DNA from: Arthrobacter sp. MAHUQ-56
Lineage (GTDB): Bacteria > Actinomycetota > Actinomycetes > Actinomycetales > Micrococcaceae
Assembly: GCF_019710585.1 (NCBI RefSeq)
Contig: NZ_JAIFZQ010000008.1
Span: 310,001-374,000 of the forward strand
DNA: 64,000 nt
Reading direction: 5' to 3'
Of the stretch, positions 28,149-37,216 are shown piece after piece. The notes below the pieces were generated by a model, which did no database searches, had not been told where the DNA came from, and saw only the letters and a list, made by a program, of their open reading frames with translations. Each line of letters begins with the position of its first letter. Position 1 is the first letter of the stretch. Position numbers and translations under genes: made by a program.

Positions 28149-29528
28149 TCAGAGTGTGTCGTGCTCGCGTGCCGGTGTGCTCCAGGCGGCCCAGTCGGCA
28201 GGGTCGATGGTAGGCCGGCCTAGGAGGTAGCCCTGTCCGGCAGTGATGCCCAGCCGGGTGAGCGTCGCCAGTTCCGAGGGAGTTTCAATTCCTTCAGCCA
28301 GGAGACGGGCACCGGTGTGTTGAGCGAACTTCAGCAGTGCTGCGCCCAGCGCCATTTGGCCCGGATCGGTGTCGATGCCGCTGATGAGGCTTCTGTCGAG
28401 CTTGATGATGTCGGGTTTGAGGCGGAGGATGTGGCGCATTGACGCGAAGCCCGATCCTGCGTCGTCGACTGCGAGTCGCATTCCACAGGCTCGCAGGGGC
28501 CTCAGCGCTCTCTCCAGGGGCACGTAGTCGCTTACTGGGAGGCGTTCGGTAATTTCGATCACGATCCGGCCGGAAGGAAAGCCGGATCGTTCCAGGAGGG
28601 CCGGGAGCCGGGGATCCAGGCACGTTTTGGGGGAGAGGTTTACTGCTACCGACAGGTGGGCCGGGAGTGCGGCTGCTTTGTGGAGGGCCGTTTCGAGGGC
28701 AGCGAATTCGAGGTCGCTGCCAAGCCCCACGGCGGCGGCATGGCTGAACCAGGGTTCGGGGCTTCTTCCGTCGTCGCTGGGGAAGCGGGTAAGGGCCTCG
28801 ACGCCGGTGATGGAGCCTGAGGAAAGGTCGCGGATCGGCTGAAAGGCGGTGAGAATCAATCCGTTGCGGAGGATGTCGTTGATCCGGTTCTCGATCTGCG
28901 GGCCGGGGCCCGTGGCTGCCGTGTCGGCGTGCTGCGAGTACGGACCGGGTCGGCTGATGCCCTCCATGGCCAGGCCGCGCGGGTGTCGGTCCGGCCGGTT
29001 TCTGCCGGACGCTGCCAGCACGACGTCCGCGCCGCTGCGGTGGCGGTAGGTGAGGACGGCATCGGCCCAGGTCTTGCCGCGATGCGTCGCTACCAGGGTG
29101 CACGGCAGGCCTCCCCAGGCGGCGACCTCAGGCAGGACGAGGCTGATATGCCGGCCGATCAACTCCAACGGGTCGTATCCGACGAGTGCAGCGCTGGCGG
29201 GGCTTGAGTATGTGAAGCGGCCGTTGCCGTCCAGCGCCCAGACCCATACCCGGCTGTGGTCAAGGACGGCTTCCGTCAGGTGGGACAGGGTGGAGGCGGT
29301 CGGCTGTTTCCGCCGTTGTGAGTGGGTCGCCCATACCCCTGTCCAGAAGGCCACCAGGAGAACTGCACCGGACGCGTAAACGACAAGGGCAGCACCGTGC
29401 CCCGGGTCAGCACTGGTTTCCAGGCGTGCAAGGGTGGCCGCGGTGAGGGCCACTTGGACGGTAAGGATGCACGCAAGCAGGCGGCTGCCGGAAAGCAGCG
29501 GAAGCTTCTTTATCCGCGAAACTGCCAT
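28149..29528 (-). CDS. PAS-EAL c-di-GMP phosphodiesterase, membrane anchored
   Basis: 459 residues from ATG 29528, which has AAAGGA 7 bases upstream; an in-frame ATG at 29591 overlaps the signal-peptidase stop (ATGA) and is an alternative. Two membrane helices (LLACILTVQVALTAATLA and AALVVYASGAVLLVAFW) are followed by a PAS domain and an EAL domain with GVEALTRF, EITERLP, VDDAGSGFASM, IIKLDRSLI and AEGIET. Catalytic Glu, Asp-Asp and Lys are present, so hydrolysis of c-di-GMP is expected. No GGDEF domain. Confidence 0.9.
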   Translation of the reverse strand: MAVSRIKKLPLLSGSRLLACILTVQVALTAATLARLETSADPGHGAALVVYASGAVLLVAFWTGVWATHSQRRKQPTASTLSHLTEAVLDHSRVWVWALDGNGRFTYSSPASAALVGYDPLELIGRHISLVLPEVAAWGGLPCTLVATHRGKTWADAVLTYRHRSGADVVLAASGRNRPDRHPRGLAMEGISRPGPYSQHADTAATGPGPQIENRINDILRNGLILTAFQPIRDLSSGSITGVEALTRFPSDDGRSPEPWFSHAAAVGLGSDLEFAALETALHKAAALPAHLSVAVNLSPKTCLDPRLPALLERSGFPSGRIVIEITERLPVSDYVPLERALRPLRACGMRLAVDDAGSGFASMRHILRLKPDIIKLDRSLISGIDTDPGQMALGAALLKFAQHTGARLLAEGIETPSELATLTRLGITAGQGYLLGRPTIDPADWAAWSTPAREHDTL

Positions 29529-29587
29529 GGCCCGTTCCTTTGTGCTGCCGCTGTGCTGCCGTGGGTCGTTGACGTCAGTGTAGCCGC

Positions 29588-31117
29588 TCATGAGTGGGAG
29601 CCGGCCATATCCGTGGTGGCCGGACGGGCGTCAGGGGTGGACGGCCGGTAACGGTAGGTGATGTTTTCGTCCTGCACGATGAAGGTCTCCACACCGCTGC
29701 GGTTCCAGTGCAGGATCAGCAGGCCGTAGCGTTCAGCCAGTTTGGCCAGGGTCGGGAAGGTGGTGACATCGATGACCGGCCGGCCTTGCGGCGCGGGCAT
29801 GGGGTGCACCTTGACCAGTTGGGAAGCGTACCGTCGGCGGATTGCTGCGGCTTCATCGACCGGCACGCTGCGATGGGCAAAACCGGTGATGATGAGGGCG
29901 ATGGCCAGGGCAGCCAGGATCAACACGGTGGCTACCACCCGGGCGGTTCCGGCAGCGACGGTGAGGCCGGCGGCGCTGAGGGTGCGCGGGACCAGTGTCG
30001 TTTGCTGCCGGCTCTTCGTGTCGTTGACGGAGAGGGCCTCGGGGCCGCCGGCGAGGGAAAGCTGCAGGGGCGTCAAGGTGAGCTTGAGCTCGGGACGGAA
30101 CTGCGCCCCGGTAGTGGTGGTAACGGCCGGTTTCAGGGTAAGCGTGACAGGGGTTGCGGGAAGCCCGGTGACAGTTGAAGCGGCTTGCGCTTTGGCTTCA
30201 TAGGCCTTGAGATCCAGACGAACATCGTGGGTGTAGTCGGTACCGGCAAATGTTGCAGGCTCACCGAGGGGGATGCTCGAGTGCCACCCGCCGGCGGTGG
30301 AGAGTTCGGCGGTGACGCTGATCGTTCCGGGGTCGCCGTGATAGGTGAAGCGGGCATCGACGCTGTCGGCGAGCTTGCGGAAGACCGGGTCGGGCGAGTG
30401 GGCGGTCGTCCCGTCGTACGCAGCACTTTGCCCTACCGCGGCGGTGTAGGAGAAATCCATCCGGGTACCGCTTTTCACCGTAGACGTCGAGGCCTCCTCC
30501 ACAGGGCCGGCCCACGCGGGAACCGCCAGGACAATACCGATGCCGGCCAGGACCGCAGCGAGCACGGCAGAGACCCGCAGTGCGGGAGGAAGGGGCCACA
30601 GTTTGGTGGTCCGGGCGGGTCGGGTGCTGATGTGTCGGGACACGGTTCTCCTTCTATGGCGGCGGCGCCTGGCCCTGGCGCCGCCGGTGGCCAGCAGGAC
30701 AAATGCCAGCAGCCCCAGGGATGCCGGGCTGGTGAGGGCCTCCAACCACCGACCGCCCTGGGGGAGGTGGAAGACCGCCCTTCCCACCAGCTGGGCGGCT
30801 CCGGGCCTGGTGGGATCGACGGATTCGTTGTTGTCGCCCTTGAAGACGTACGCGGCGGGGTCGCCACCGATGATGCGGTGCAGTGCAACCTCGTCCTTGC
30901 CCGGGATCTTGTACGCGGCGATGTCCCCGAGCCCGTAGGAGGACTCCTTCGCAACAACGACAAGGTCCCCCTGGTAGTAGACCGGATTCATGCTGACCCC
31001 GTGGGTGATGACGACCGCTGCCTGTCCGCTGATGAGAACAAAGCCTGCCGTGCCGAGCGCGAAAGCGGCCAAGGCCAGCAGGACGTTCCTTAGACCGCGG
31101 GCGGGCCGGTGTGCCAT
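29588..31117 (-). CDS. SipW-type signal peptidase I with DUF5305-like C-terminal region
   Basis: 509 residues from ATG 31117. After one membrane helix comes the peptidase core: VITHGVSMNPVYYQGDLVVV (split) with nucleophile Ser, and DEVALHRIIGG with the His that replaces Lys in archaeal/ER-type (SipW) peptidases. A second helix is followed at about residue 190 by another helix and a long extracytoplasmic beta-rich domain with a last helix near 420, as in DUF5305 proteins. The fusion is common in actinobacteria. It likely processes the secreted protein encoded just upstream. Confidence 0.85.
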   Translation of the reverse strand: MAHRPARGLRNVLLALAAFALGTAGFVLISGQAAVVITHGVSMNPVYYQGDLVVVAKESSYGLGDIAAYKIPGKDEVALHRIIGGDPAAYVFKGDNNESVDPTRPGAAQLVGRAVFHLPQGGRWLEALTSPASLGLLAFVLLATGGARARRRRHRRRTVSRHISTRPARTTKLWPLPPALRVSAVLAAVLAGIGIVLAVPAWAGPVEEASTSTVKSGTRMDFSYTAAVGQSAAYDGTTAHSPDPVFRKLADSVDARFTYHGDPGTISVTAELSTAGGWHSSIPLGEPATFAGTDYTHDVRLDLKAYEAKAQAASTVTGLPATPVTLTLKPAVTTTTGAQFRPELKLTLTPLQLSLAGGPEALSVNDTKSRQQTTLVPRTLSAAGLTVAAGTARVVATVLILAALAIALIITGFAHRSVPVDEAAAIRRRYASQLVKVHPMPAPQGRPVIDVTTFPTLAKLAERYGLLILHWNRSGVETFIVQDENITYRYRPSTPDARPATTDMAGSHS

Positions 31118-31140
31118 GAAGTACCCCTGCAAGGACAGAT

Positions 31141-31173
31141 GGTGCGGCCGGCTCATCCGGGGCCGGCCGCACC
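31141..31173. terminator. Hairpin between the secreted-protein gene and the signal peptidase gene
   Basis: GGTGCGGCCGGC (31141-31152) pairs perfectly with GCCGGCCGCACC (31162-31173) around a 9-base loop. It lies 12 bases after the stop of the secreted-protein gene and 24 bases before ATG 31117, supporting that start. It probably attenuates transcription so the peptidase is made at lower level than its substrate. Confidence 0.6.
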
Positions 31174-31185
31174 GGTGGTGTTTGA

Positions 31186-31578
31186 CTAGCTGACGGTGAC
31201 GGAGGCGCTGGTCACGTCGGTCTGACCGGCACCGGCGGTGGTGCAGATCGAAATGTGGTCGACGTCGACCGCGGTGCAGGTGAACGATGCGGCCGTTCCC
31301 GTGCCGGCAAGGGTGATGGTCGGGGTCTTGCCGTCGGCGTTGGCATCGGCGAAGGTCAGGGTGACCTGGTTGACGGTCTTGTTCGTGGTGTCGGTGAAGC
31401 CGTAGTTGATGCTGGTCAGGGTAGCGCCGGTGACGTTCTGGCTGACGGTACCGCCGACGAACTGGTCTGCGGCGGCCTGACCGGCAGTGCTGAGGCCGGC
31501 ACCGGTGAAAGCGGAACCGGCAACGACGGCCAGGCCGGCGACGGAGAGGGCAGTGATGATCTTTGCAGACTTACGCAT
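31186..31578 (-). CDS. Secreted TasA/CalY-like protein
   Basis: 130 residues. ATG 31578 starts a Sec signal (RKSAKIITALSVAGLAVVAGSAF) and the mature part is a Thr/Val-rich beta domain with repeated TLTFADANADGKTPTIT-type strands, ending SASVTVS. Small camelysin/TasA-like proteins with this look are released by SipW-type peptidases, and such a peptidase is the next gene. A cell-surface fibre or matrix role is inferred. Two Cys (in SFTC and SICT) could form a disulfide. Confidence 0.75.
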   Translation of the reverse strand: MRKSAKIITALSVAGLAVVAGSAFTGAGLSTAGQAAADQFVGGTVSQNVTGATLTSINYGFTDTTNKTVNQVTLTFADANADGKTPTITLAGTGTAASFTCTAVDVDHISICTTAGAGQTDVTSASVTVS

Positions 31579-32000
31579 GGGGATTTCTCTTTCGGTGTAG
31601 GAAAAACCGGGGCCTCTGAGCAGACCACGGCAGGTCACAGATGCATCTGGAAGTGCCCTGTGAGCAATGCAACCCGGGCCCTGTCGAAGTGAACTGCCAG
31701 GGGTGGATTGGTTCGACAGAAAGAACGTAACAGCCCCGAAAACCGGTTTGACCATAGTTTGGATTAACCTGCGGGAATGCTTAGATGAGCTTGCGAATCA
31801 TGGAAAAGATGCGTTCTGCTGGGAGTTTCCTGCAGAAGCCGTGCTAACGCTGGTCTCGTTGGCAGCCTCGGCTGGTAAGGGGGAGGGATGGGGCGAACTT
31901 GTACTGTTCCCGGCCTTGGCGGCGCAAGGAAACCTGTAGTTTTGGGCAAGATCTGCCCAGTGGCTGCCCCGGGAGCCCGAGGGGGACATAGCGTTAAGGC
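31579..32000. other. Divergent intergenic region
   Basis: About 420 bases between the secreted-protein gene (minus) and the Hpt-like gene (plus). AT-rich stretches near 31720-31760 could hold promoters in both directions; no clear gene or hairpin is seen. Confidence 0.4.
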
Positions 32001-32459
32001 ATGTTCCGTTCAACGTTTCCTTCCCCAGGCAGTGAGCCCTGCCCGGTCACCAATGAACGGGGTGGGGAGCTGCCGTTACTGGATGTATCGGTTCTCCGGG
32101 ATCTGGAGGACCAGGTCATGGGGCCGCTCGCCCGCGCTTTTGTCAGGGACTACGTCAACATGTGGGACGACCGGCTGAGCCGCCTTGCCGATGCGTTGGC
32201 GGACGAAGATGCCACTGATGACGCGATCGATGCGGCCATCAGCGTTAAGGTGTCATCAGCCATGGTTGGCGCCCGGCGGCTGGCAGCGGTCGCAGCCGTC
32301 CTCGAAGAGCAGATCAGGCATGGGACGCTTGTCAGGGGAGGAGACGTCCTGGCTGCGATCGCCGGGTGCGGACAATTGACCATTCAGGAACTTGGCCAGG
32401 CTTTCCGGCCGGGGATGCAGCGCGGGTATAAAACGGAGCGTCCGCTGGGGCGGTTATAG
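32001..32459 (+). CDS. Hpt-domain-like protein lacking the phospho-accepting histidine
   Basis: 152 residues. Residues 24-110 follow the Hpt helical bundle: LRDLEDQVMGPLARAFVRDY, then a loop and AAISVKVSSAMVGARRLAAV. In active Hpt domains this segment is (A)H-S-L-K-S-S-A-xx-V-G-A; here Ile stands where His should be. It ends tail to tail with the OmpR-type regulator gene (6-base overlap). It may act as a phosphorelay decoy or binding adaptor; it cannot relay phosphate in the usual way. Confidence 0.7.
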   Translation: MFRSTFPSPGSEPCPVTNERGGELPLLDVSVLRDLEDQVMGPLARAFVRDYVNMWDDRLSRLADALADEDATDDAIDAAISVKVSSAMVGARRLAAVAAVLEEQIRHGTLVRGGDVLAAIAGCGQLTIQELGQAFRPGMQRGYKTERPLGRL

Positions 32460-33248
32460 GCCTGGCTTCCGGGGATTGCTGGGCATCAACCGGTATCCGA
32501 CCCCCCGGACTGTCTGAAGCCAGCGGGGAGCTCCTGCCTCGTCCTGTAATTTCCGGCGGAGGTTGCCGATATGGACCTCCACTGCCCGCTCATCAGAGTC
32601 GCTGATGTAGGTGGTCGGCAGGTAGTGGTCGTCGCGGACGGCCCGGACGAGTTGCGGCCTGGAGAGGACCGCGCCGCCAGCCCGGCACAGGGCATGCAGA
32701 AGGTCGAATTCACTGCGCGTCAGTATCAAGGGCTCACCGTCCACCTCCACGGTGCGGCTCCTGGCATCCAGCGTCAGCCCGTTGTGCCGGAACGGGCCCT
32801 CGGCCGGGGCGGCCTCCGCGGTGGACGGGCCGCTCTGGGAGCTCTGGGGCAGTGCTGGCGCGGGGTTGTCCTGGCCGGGACGGGGCCTTCGGAGCATCGC
32901 GCCGATACGGGCCCGCATCTCGCGGGGCCGGAATGGCTTGGTGATGTAGTCGTCCGCTCCGGATTGCAGGGCATGCAGTACGTCGGGCTCGTCGGTTCTG
33001 CCCGTCAGCATCACCACGTAGGCGTCGCTGAAACCACGGAGGCGGCGCAGGACCTCGAAACCGTCAATATCCGGCAGCCCCACGTCCAGCGTCACGACAT
33101 CAGGTTTCCGGTCCCGTACCAGTTGCACTCCAGTGCGACCGTCGCTGGCGGCGTGGACAATGAACCCGGCCTGGCCGAGCACACCCTCAAGAAGATTCCG
33201 CACGTCCAGATCGTCTTCAACGATTACAGCAATGCCAAGATCACCCAT
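32454..33248 (-). CDS. OmpR/PhoB-family response regulator
   Basis: 264 residues from ATG 33248 preceded by CTGGAGGGA. The receiver has VEDD acid pocket, DVGLPDIDGFEVL phospho-Asp region, MLTGR and DDYITKPF Lys; a 35-residue Pro/Gln-rich linker leads to a winged helix with LTRSEFDLLHAL and VRGVGYRL. The histidine kinase gene lies upstream on the same strand after a 413-base gap, so it is a plausible partner, though the divergent regulator at 35518 is another candidate. Confidence 0.92.
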   Translation of the reverse strand: MGDLGIAVIVEDDLDVRNLLEGVLGQAGFIVHAASDGRTGVQLVRDRKPDVVTLDVGLPDIDGFEVLRRLRGFSDAYVVMLTGRTDEPDVLHALQSGADDYITKPFRPREMRARIGAMLRRPRPGQDNPAPALPQSSQSGPSTAEAAPAEGPFRHNGLTLDARSRTVEVDGEPLILTRSEFDLLHALCRAGGAVLSRPQLVRAVRDDHYLPTTYISDSDERAVEVHIGNLRRKLQDEAGAPRWLQTVRGVGYRLMPSNPRKPGL

Positions 33249-33661
33249 GGTCCCTCCAGGGGATCCCCGAAACCGCACAGGCCCAGCGCCTGCGGCTATT
33301 CCCCCTTCTTTCCACGGTACAGCGCCGCGCGGAGATCTGCATTTCAAATGCCGGATTTGTACCGCCGCCAACCGCTGGAGTAAAGTCGCGACGTAGCCCG
33401 GAACAATCCCCCGATGTCCCGGGCTGCAATCTTTCTTCCTGCCCTCCAATGGTGCACACGTGGAGCGAAAGATTTTTTTGTCGCGCGGTGCTGAGGCGGT
33501 AACCGAACCTGCATCGAAGCTAAGCCTGGGTACAGCCAAGGCTGGCAGGAATTGCATTTGCGGCTTCCAAAAAGGAGTATTTGCGCCGGGACCAGAAGGA
33601 TCCGGTTGTTAATGCCGGCCCATCCCGCCTCGACCTTCACTAGCGGGACCTTTTCAAGCTA
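33249..33661. other. Region without a gene between regulator and kinase
   Basis: 413 bases. An open frame continues upstream of the regulator start but has no supported start or family match. No hairpin of note was seen. Confidence 0.4.
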
Positions 33662-35377
33662 TTACGGCTGCTTCTGCCTTTCAGGTTGCGCATTCCTGGG
33701 AAGGGTCACGGTGAAGGTGCTGCCCAGCTCAGGCTTGCTGCTGGCAGAAATTGAGCCGCCGTGGTTTTCGACTATACGTTTCACGATCCCCAGCCCTAAA
33801 CCGACGCCGGGTATTGCCGATTCTCGGACGTCGTTGGAGCGGAAGTACCGCGTGAAGATCTTGGGCAGGTCCTCTTCGCTGATGCCGATTCCAGTGTCAG
33901 TCACCGAGAGGTGAACAGTGTCGGGCGTGTCCCAGGCGCGGACGGTCACTGTTGCGCCAGGCCGGGAGTATTTGATGGCATTTGAGATGAGGTTGTCCAG
34001 GACCTGTGTGATCCTTCCGGGGTCTGCCACCAGCCACAGTGCGGCGGTCGCTTCGTTGATGATTTCCACTCCGCGGCTTTCTGCCCGGGGTTGCGCCGAA
34101 GCGACGCACATTCCTATCAGGTCCTTGAGGTCCATTCTTTGAGGGTGGACGCCCATGGAATCTGAGGATGCGGAAAGCAGGTCCGCGACGAGATTGAGGA
34201 GTTTCTCGGCATTGCTTTGGGCTATGCGCAGGAATGCCTCATGCTGCTCCGTGCCGGTGTCAGGGTCGTCGAGGACGATGTCCAGGTAGCCGAGAATAGC
34301 CATCAAGGGGGTGCGGAACTCGTGCGAGATGTTGGCGACGAAGTCGTCCTTAATCGCCAGCGCGTTCACATATTCCGTGACGTCGCTAAAAGCCAAGACC
34401 GACCCTGCAAATTTGCCGTCCTTGTCCGTCATCGCCCGCGCGGTTGAGGAGAGAACGCGCTGGTTTTCCGGTCCACCCAGCCGTACGAGGTAGTCAGAGA
34501 ATGACTGGCCAAGGACCGCGCGGGCGACGGGTCGATGCTCGGCCGGGACCGGCGTGGTCCCGTCGCTTGCGATCATGTTCAGGTCCTGTTCCGTGGACGC
34601 AGGGTCACCGGTGGGGGAAGCGAGTGACCGGTTCCGGCGGTGTTGCTGGTTCATGATGATGTCTTTGCCGTCCGCGTCCACGGCGTGGACCCCGACACCG
34701 ACAATATCCAGCATCGTATCCAGGAGCCGTTGCCGCTCAAGGCTTTCCTGATAGGCCATCCGGAGTTCGGCGTCCATGAGCTTCAGCTTTGCATCGCGCG
34801 TGGCGACGCTGTGGACCAGGACGTGGATCGCACCGGCAATCACGGTCATGATCGCCGGAAGCAGGAACGGGCGTGCAGCATCAGAGATGCTAATTGAGGG
34901 CCCGGCAAACATTGGCAAGCCCACTACCAACGCCGTCGCGAGCGAGCTGAGAACGACACCCAGCCTGCCGAGGCGAGCAGCAAGCCAGATCACGGGAAAC
35001 ACCAGTAACAGCCCGAGGCTGGTGACTGATTCAATGGCTGCCTCGCGGGCGAACGCAACTGCCAGGAAATCGAGCAGCGGGACCACAACGAAACTATGCA
35101 CCGGCAACCGGTTCCATGGAACCAGCACACACAACGCGGTCAGGACCAGCCCTAACAGGAGCGCGAACTCAAATGCTGGATCGGCAAGGGTATCCGGGCT
35201 AACGAAAGCGAGGATGACCGCGACGATCAGCAAGGAAAAAGTGAGCGGCAGCTGGCTGACCAGCATTCCCCGCCGCTGCGTCACATCGCTGAAGAACTTC
35301 TTCTTGAATTGTTCAGCGAAATCCTCCCCGACATTGTGGTTGTGCGTTCTATCGCGGACAGGAGTGGATGTCTGCAC
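33662..35377 (-). CDS. Membrane histidine kinase with PAS domain
   Basis: About 571 residues from GTG 35377, preceded by GGGGGAAA; an in-frame GTG at 35437 is possible. Five to six N-terminal membrane helices without a large external loop suggest sensing within the membrane. A PAS region (about 215-335) precedes HisKA with NISHEFRTPLMAI and an HATPase with N-box, DTGIGI and GVGLGLGIV. It autophosphorylates and should signal to the regulators at 32454 or 35518; the divergent one is 140 bases away and is the closer candidate. Confidence 0.92.
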   Translation of the reverse strand: MQTSTPVRDRTHNHNVGEDFAEQFKKKFFSDVTQRRGMLVSQLPLTFSLLIVAVILAFVSPDTLADPAFEFALLLGLVLTALCVLVPWNRLPVHSFVVVPLLDFLAVAFAREAAIESVTSLGLLLVFPVIWLAARLGRLGVVLSSLATALVVGLPMFAGPSISISDAARPFLLPAIMTVIAGAIHVLVHSVATRDAKLKLMDAELRMAYQESLERQRLLDTMLDIVGVGVHAVDADGKDIIMNQQHRRNRSLASPTGDPASTEQDLNMIASDGTTPVPAEHRPVARAVLGQSFSDYLVRLGGPENQRVLSSTARAMTDKDGKFAGSVLAFSDVTEYVNALAIKDDFVANISHEFRTPLMAILGYLDIVLDDPDTGTEQHEAFLRIAQSNAEKLLNLVADLLSASSDSMGVHPQRMDLKDLIGMCVASAQPRAESRGVEIINEATAALWLVADPGRITQVLDNLISNAIKYSRPGATVTVRAWDTPDTVHLSVTDTGIGISEEDLPKIFTRYFRSNDVRESAIPGVGLGLGIVKRIVENHGGSISASSKPELGSTFTVTLPRNAQPERQKQP

Positions 35378-35517
35378 TGTTTCCCCCAGCTTCGACTGAA
35401 CAGTGCGGCTTCTTGGGACTGCCCGGAAAAACCGCACTTAGTACTCGCTGACCAGTTTATTCACGAATATTTGTGGGAACAGTGCCTTGAAGGGGAGAGG
35501 AATACAGGGGGTCTCAT

Positions 35518-36273
35518 ATGGAACGCTCACGCGTCGCTGTCATCATTGAAGACGAAGAACACGTTCGCGATCTCATCGCCGTGGTTTTCAAACACGCCGG
35601 CTTCGTCACTCATGCTGCCCAGGACGGCGAAACCGGCGTCGCGCTGGTCCGCCAGCACGATCCGATGGTGGTCACCGTGGACATCGAAATGGGTGACATG
35701 GACGGGTTCGAAGCAGCCCGGCGCATCCGGTTGTTCAGCGATAGTTACATCATCATGCTGACAGGCCGCGACGAAGAGGCCGATGCCATGGCCGGGCTGG
35801 ACAACGGCGCCGACGACTACATCATCAAACCGTTCCGCCCGCGCGAACTACGCTCACGCATCAACGCGCTGCTGCGCAGACCCCGATGGCAGGAGGGCAC
35901 TGAATCGTCCGCCGGCCAGCTCGCGAACACCGGGAAGGCAGGACGGCGGTCGAAAGAGGTCCTGGAGCACAACGGAATCCTCCTCAATACGCGGACCCGG
36001 AAAGTACAGGTTGACGGCACCGACCTTGAACTGAGCACCCCTGAGTTTGACCTGCTGCACACCCTGATGGAGAGCACCTGGGTGCACCGCAGCAATGCCG
36101 ACCTCGCCCAGAAACTGCGCGCGGCTCACTACGAGACCGGGGAACCGATCAGCCGCAGGGAAGAACGGGCCATCGATTTTCTGGTCATGGGTCTCAGGGA
36201 AAAGCTCGGAGACACCGAAAGGCCTCCACGCTGGCTCAAAGCCGAACCAGGAGGCTACTCCCTCATGGTGTAG
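35518..36273 (+). CDS. OmpR/PhoB-family response regulator
   Basis: 251 residues, ATG 35518. Receiver residues are present (IIEDEE acid cluster, VDIEMGDMDGFEAARR, LTGRD, DDYIIKPF). The winged helix is unusual: LSTPEFDLLHTLMES is followed by STWVHRSNADLAQKLRAAHYE and ends AEPGGYSLMV. Receiver sequence strongly resembles that of the regulator at 32454 (both DDYI-KPFRPRE), suggesting duplication. It is divergent from the histidine kinase gene. Confidence 0.92.
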   Translation: MERSRVAVIIEDEEHVRDLIAVVFKHAGFVTHAAQDGETGVALVRQHDPMVVTVDIEMGDMDGFEAARRIRLFSDSYIIMLTGRDEEADAMAGLDNGADDYIIKPFRPRELRSRINALLRRPRWQEGTESSAGQLANTGKAGRRSKEVLEHNGILLNTRTRKVQVDGTDLELSTPEFDLLHTLMESTWVHRSNADLAQKLRAAHYETGEPISRREERAIDFLVMGLREKLGDTERPPRWLKAEPGGYSLMV

Positions 36274-36746
36274 CGACAAACGCATTCCGGTTGGCGCAAC
36301 CCTTCACAGAAGCGTCCTGTCATCCACATACTGGAAGTACCGGGCGTTAACGTCATTCCATGTTCCAGCGACAAACACTGGACTTGGGAATCGATGGCAG
36401 CGGGGAGCATGAGTGATTTCCCTGGACCGCGCCAGCGCCCGACATTGGAGGACCGCTTTCCGGCAAAAGGAAAGCGGTCCTCCGCTGCCGTCCCTGAAGC
36501 TAAAAACCGGTGGTTCCCGGCGACATTGCTGCCCCTCAAACGGTGAATCACCACCCGCAACGCATCTGAACCCGTCGTCAATAAGCGCTCTGACTTTCCT
36601 TCATCCGGTGGTGCCAGCCACTTAAACTCCCCGGGAGGCCCTGCCCGCATCTCGCCCCGAAATCACGGGTCTAACGACCCATTGACTGGAGCGAGGACAG
36701 GTCTAGCATCGTCGCCGTCAGGACAATTTGAAGGAGGAGATGTGTG
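36274..36746. other. Intergenic region with a long hairpin
   Basis: About 470 bases. Apart from the hairpin at 36447-36483 and the ribosome binding site of the SnoaL-like gene (AAGGAGGAG, 36731-36739), nothing definite is seen; short open frames lack starts. Confidence 0.45.
36447..36483. terminator. 15-bp perfect hairpin
   Basis: GGAGGACCGCTTTCC (36447-36461) and GGAAAGCGGTCCTCC (36469-36483) form a perfect 15-bp stem with a 7-base loop GGCAAAA. It lies 174 bases after the response regulator gene. There is no U-tract, as is usual for high-GC actinobacteria. Confidence 0.65.
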
Positions 36747-37178
36747 ATGTCACGCGTAGAAGTAGAGCAGATTGACGACCGCGGAATGGCGGCCTGGGAC
36801 CAGCACGACACGGCCGGATTCGCCAGCCTGCTGGCCGACGAATTTACGTTTTCGGATGTGATGGCCCCGGAGCCCTTCCACTCGCGGGACCAGGTCCAGT
36901 CCTACATGGACGCATGGTTCTCGGCATTTCCCGACATGCACATCAAGTCCACCAGGCGGGTGGTCAGCGACGACGAAGTGGCGGCGGAAGTGGAGTTCAC
37001 CGGCACCAACACCGGGCCGCTGCGCATGGGGGACCAGGAGATACCTGCCACAGGCAAATCAGTGACCGGCACCGGAACCTACTTCGCCTCCATCAGGGAC
37101 GGAAAGATCGTCTCCTTCCGGGCTCATCCGGACGTCGCCTCGATGATGGGGCAGCTCGGACTTCTGCCCGGAATGTAG
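36747..37178 (+). CDS. SnoaL-like / ester cyclase family protein
   Basis: 143 residues with the NTF2-like cone fold: IDDRGMAAWDQHDTAGFASLLADEF (split), VQSYMDAWFSAFPDMHI, and ISFRAHPD-type end. AAGGAGGAG lies 8 bases upstream of ATG 36747. SnoaL-like proteins range from polyketide cyclases to hydrolases; in isolation the role is unknown. A clear hairpin follows at 37217. Confidence 0.85.
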   Translation: MSRVEVEQIDDRGMAAWDQHDTAGFASLLADEFTFSDVMAPEPFHSRDQVQSYMDAWFSAFPDMHIKSTRRVVSDDEVAAEVEFTGTNTGPLRMGDQEIPATGKSVTGTGTYFASIRDGKIVSFRAHPDVASMMGQLGLLPGM

Positions 37179-37216
37179 TCCTGGCGCTGATTCCCCTGCA
37201 TTCGGGAATGTACAAA

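Noticed and set aside
36255..36650. A 131-codon minus-strand frame after the response regulator
   Set aside because: It spans the 15-bp hairpin, has no start context and no family resemblance.
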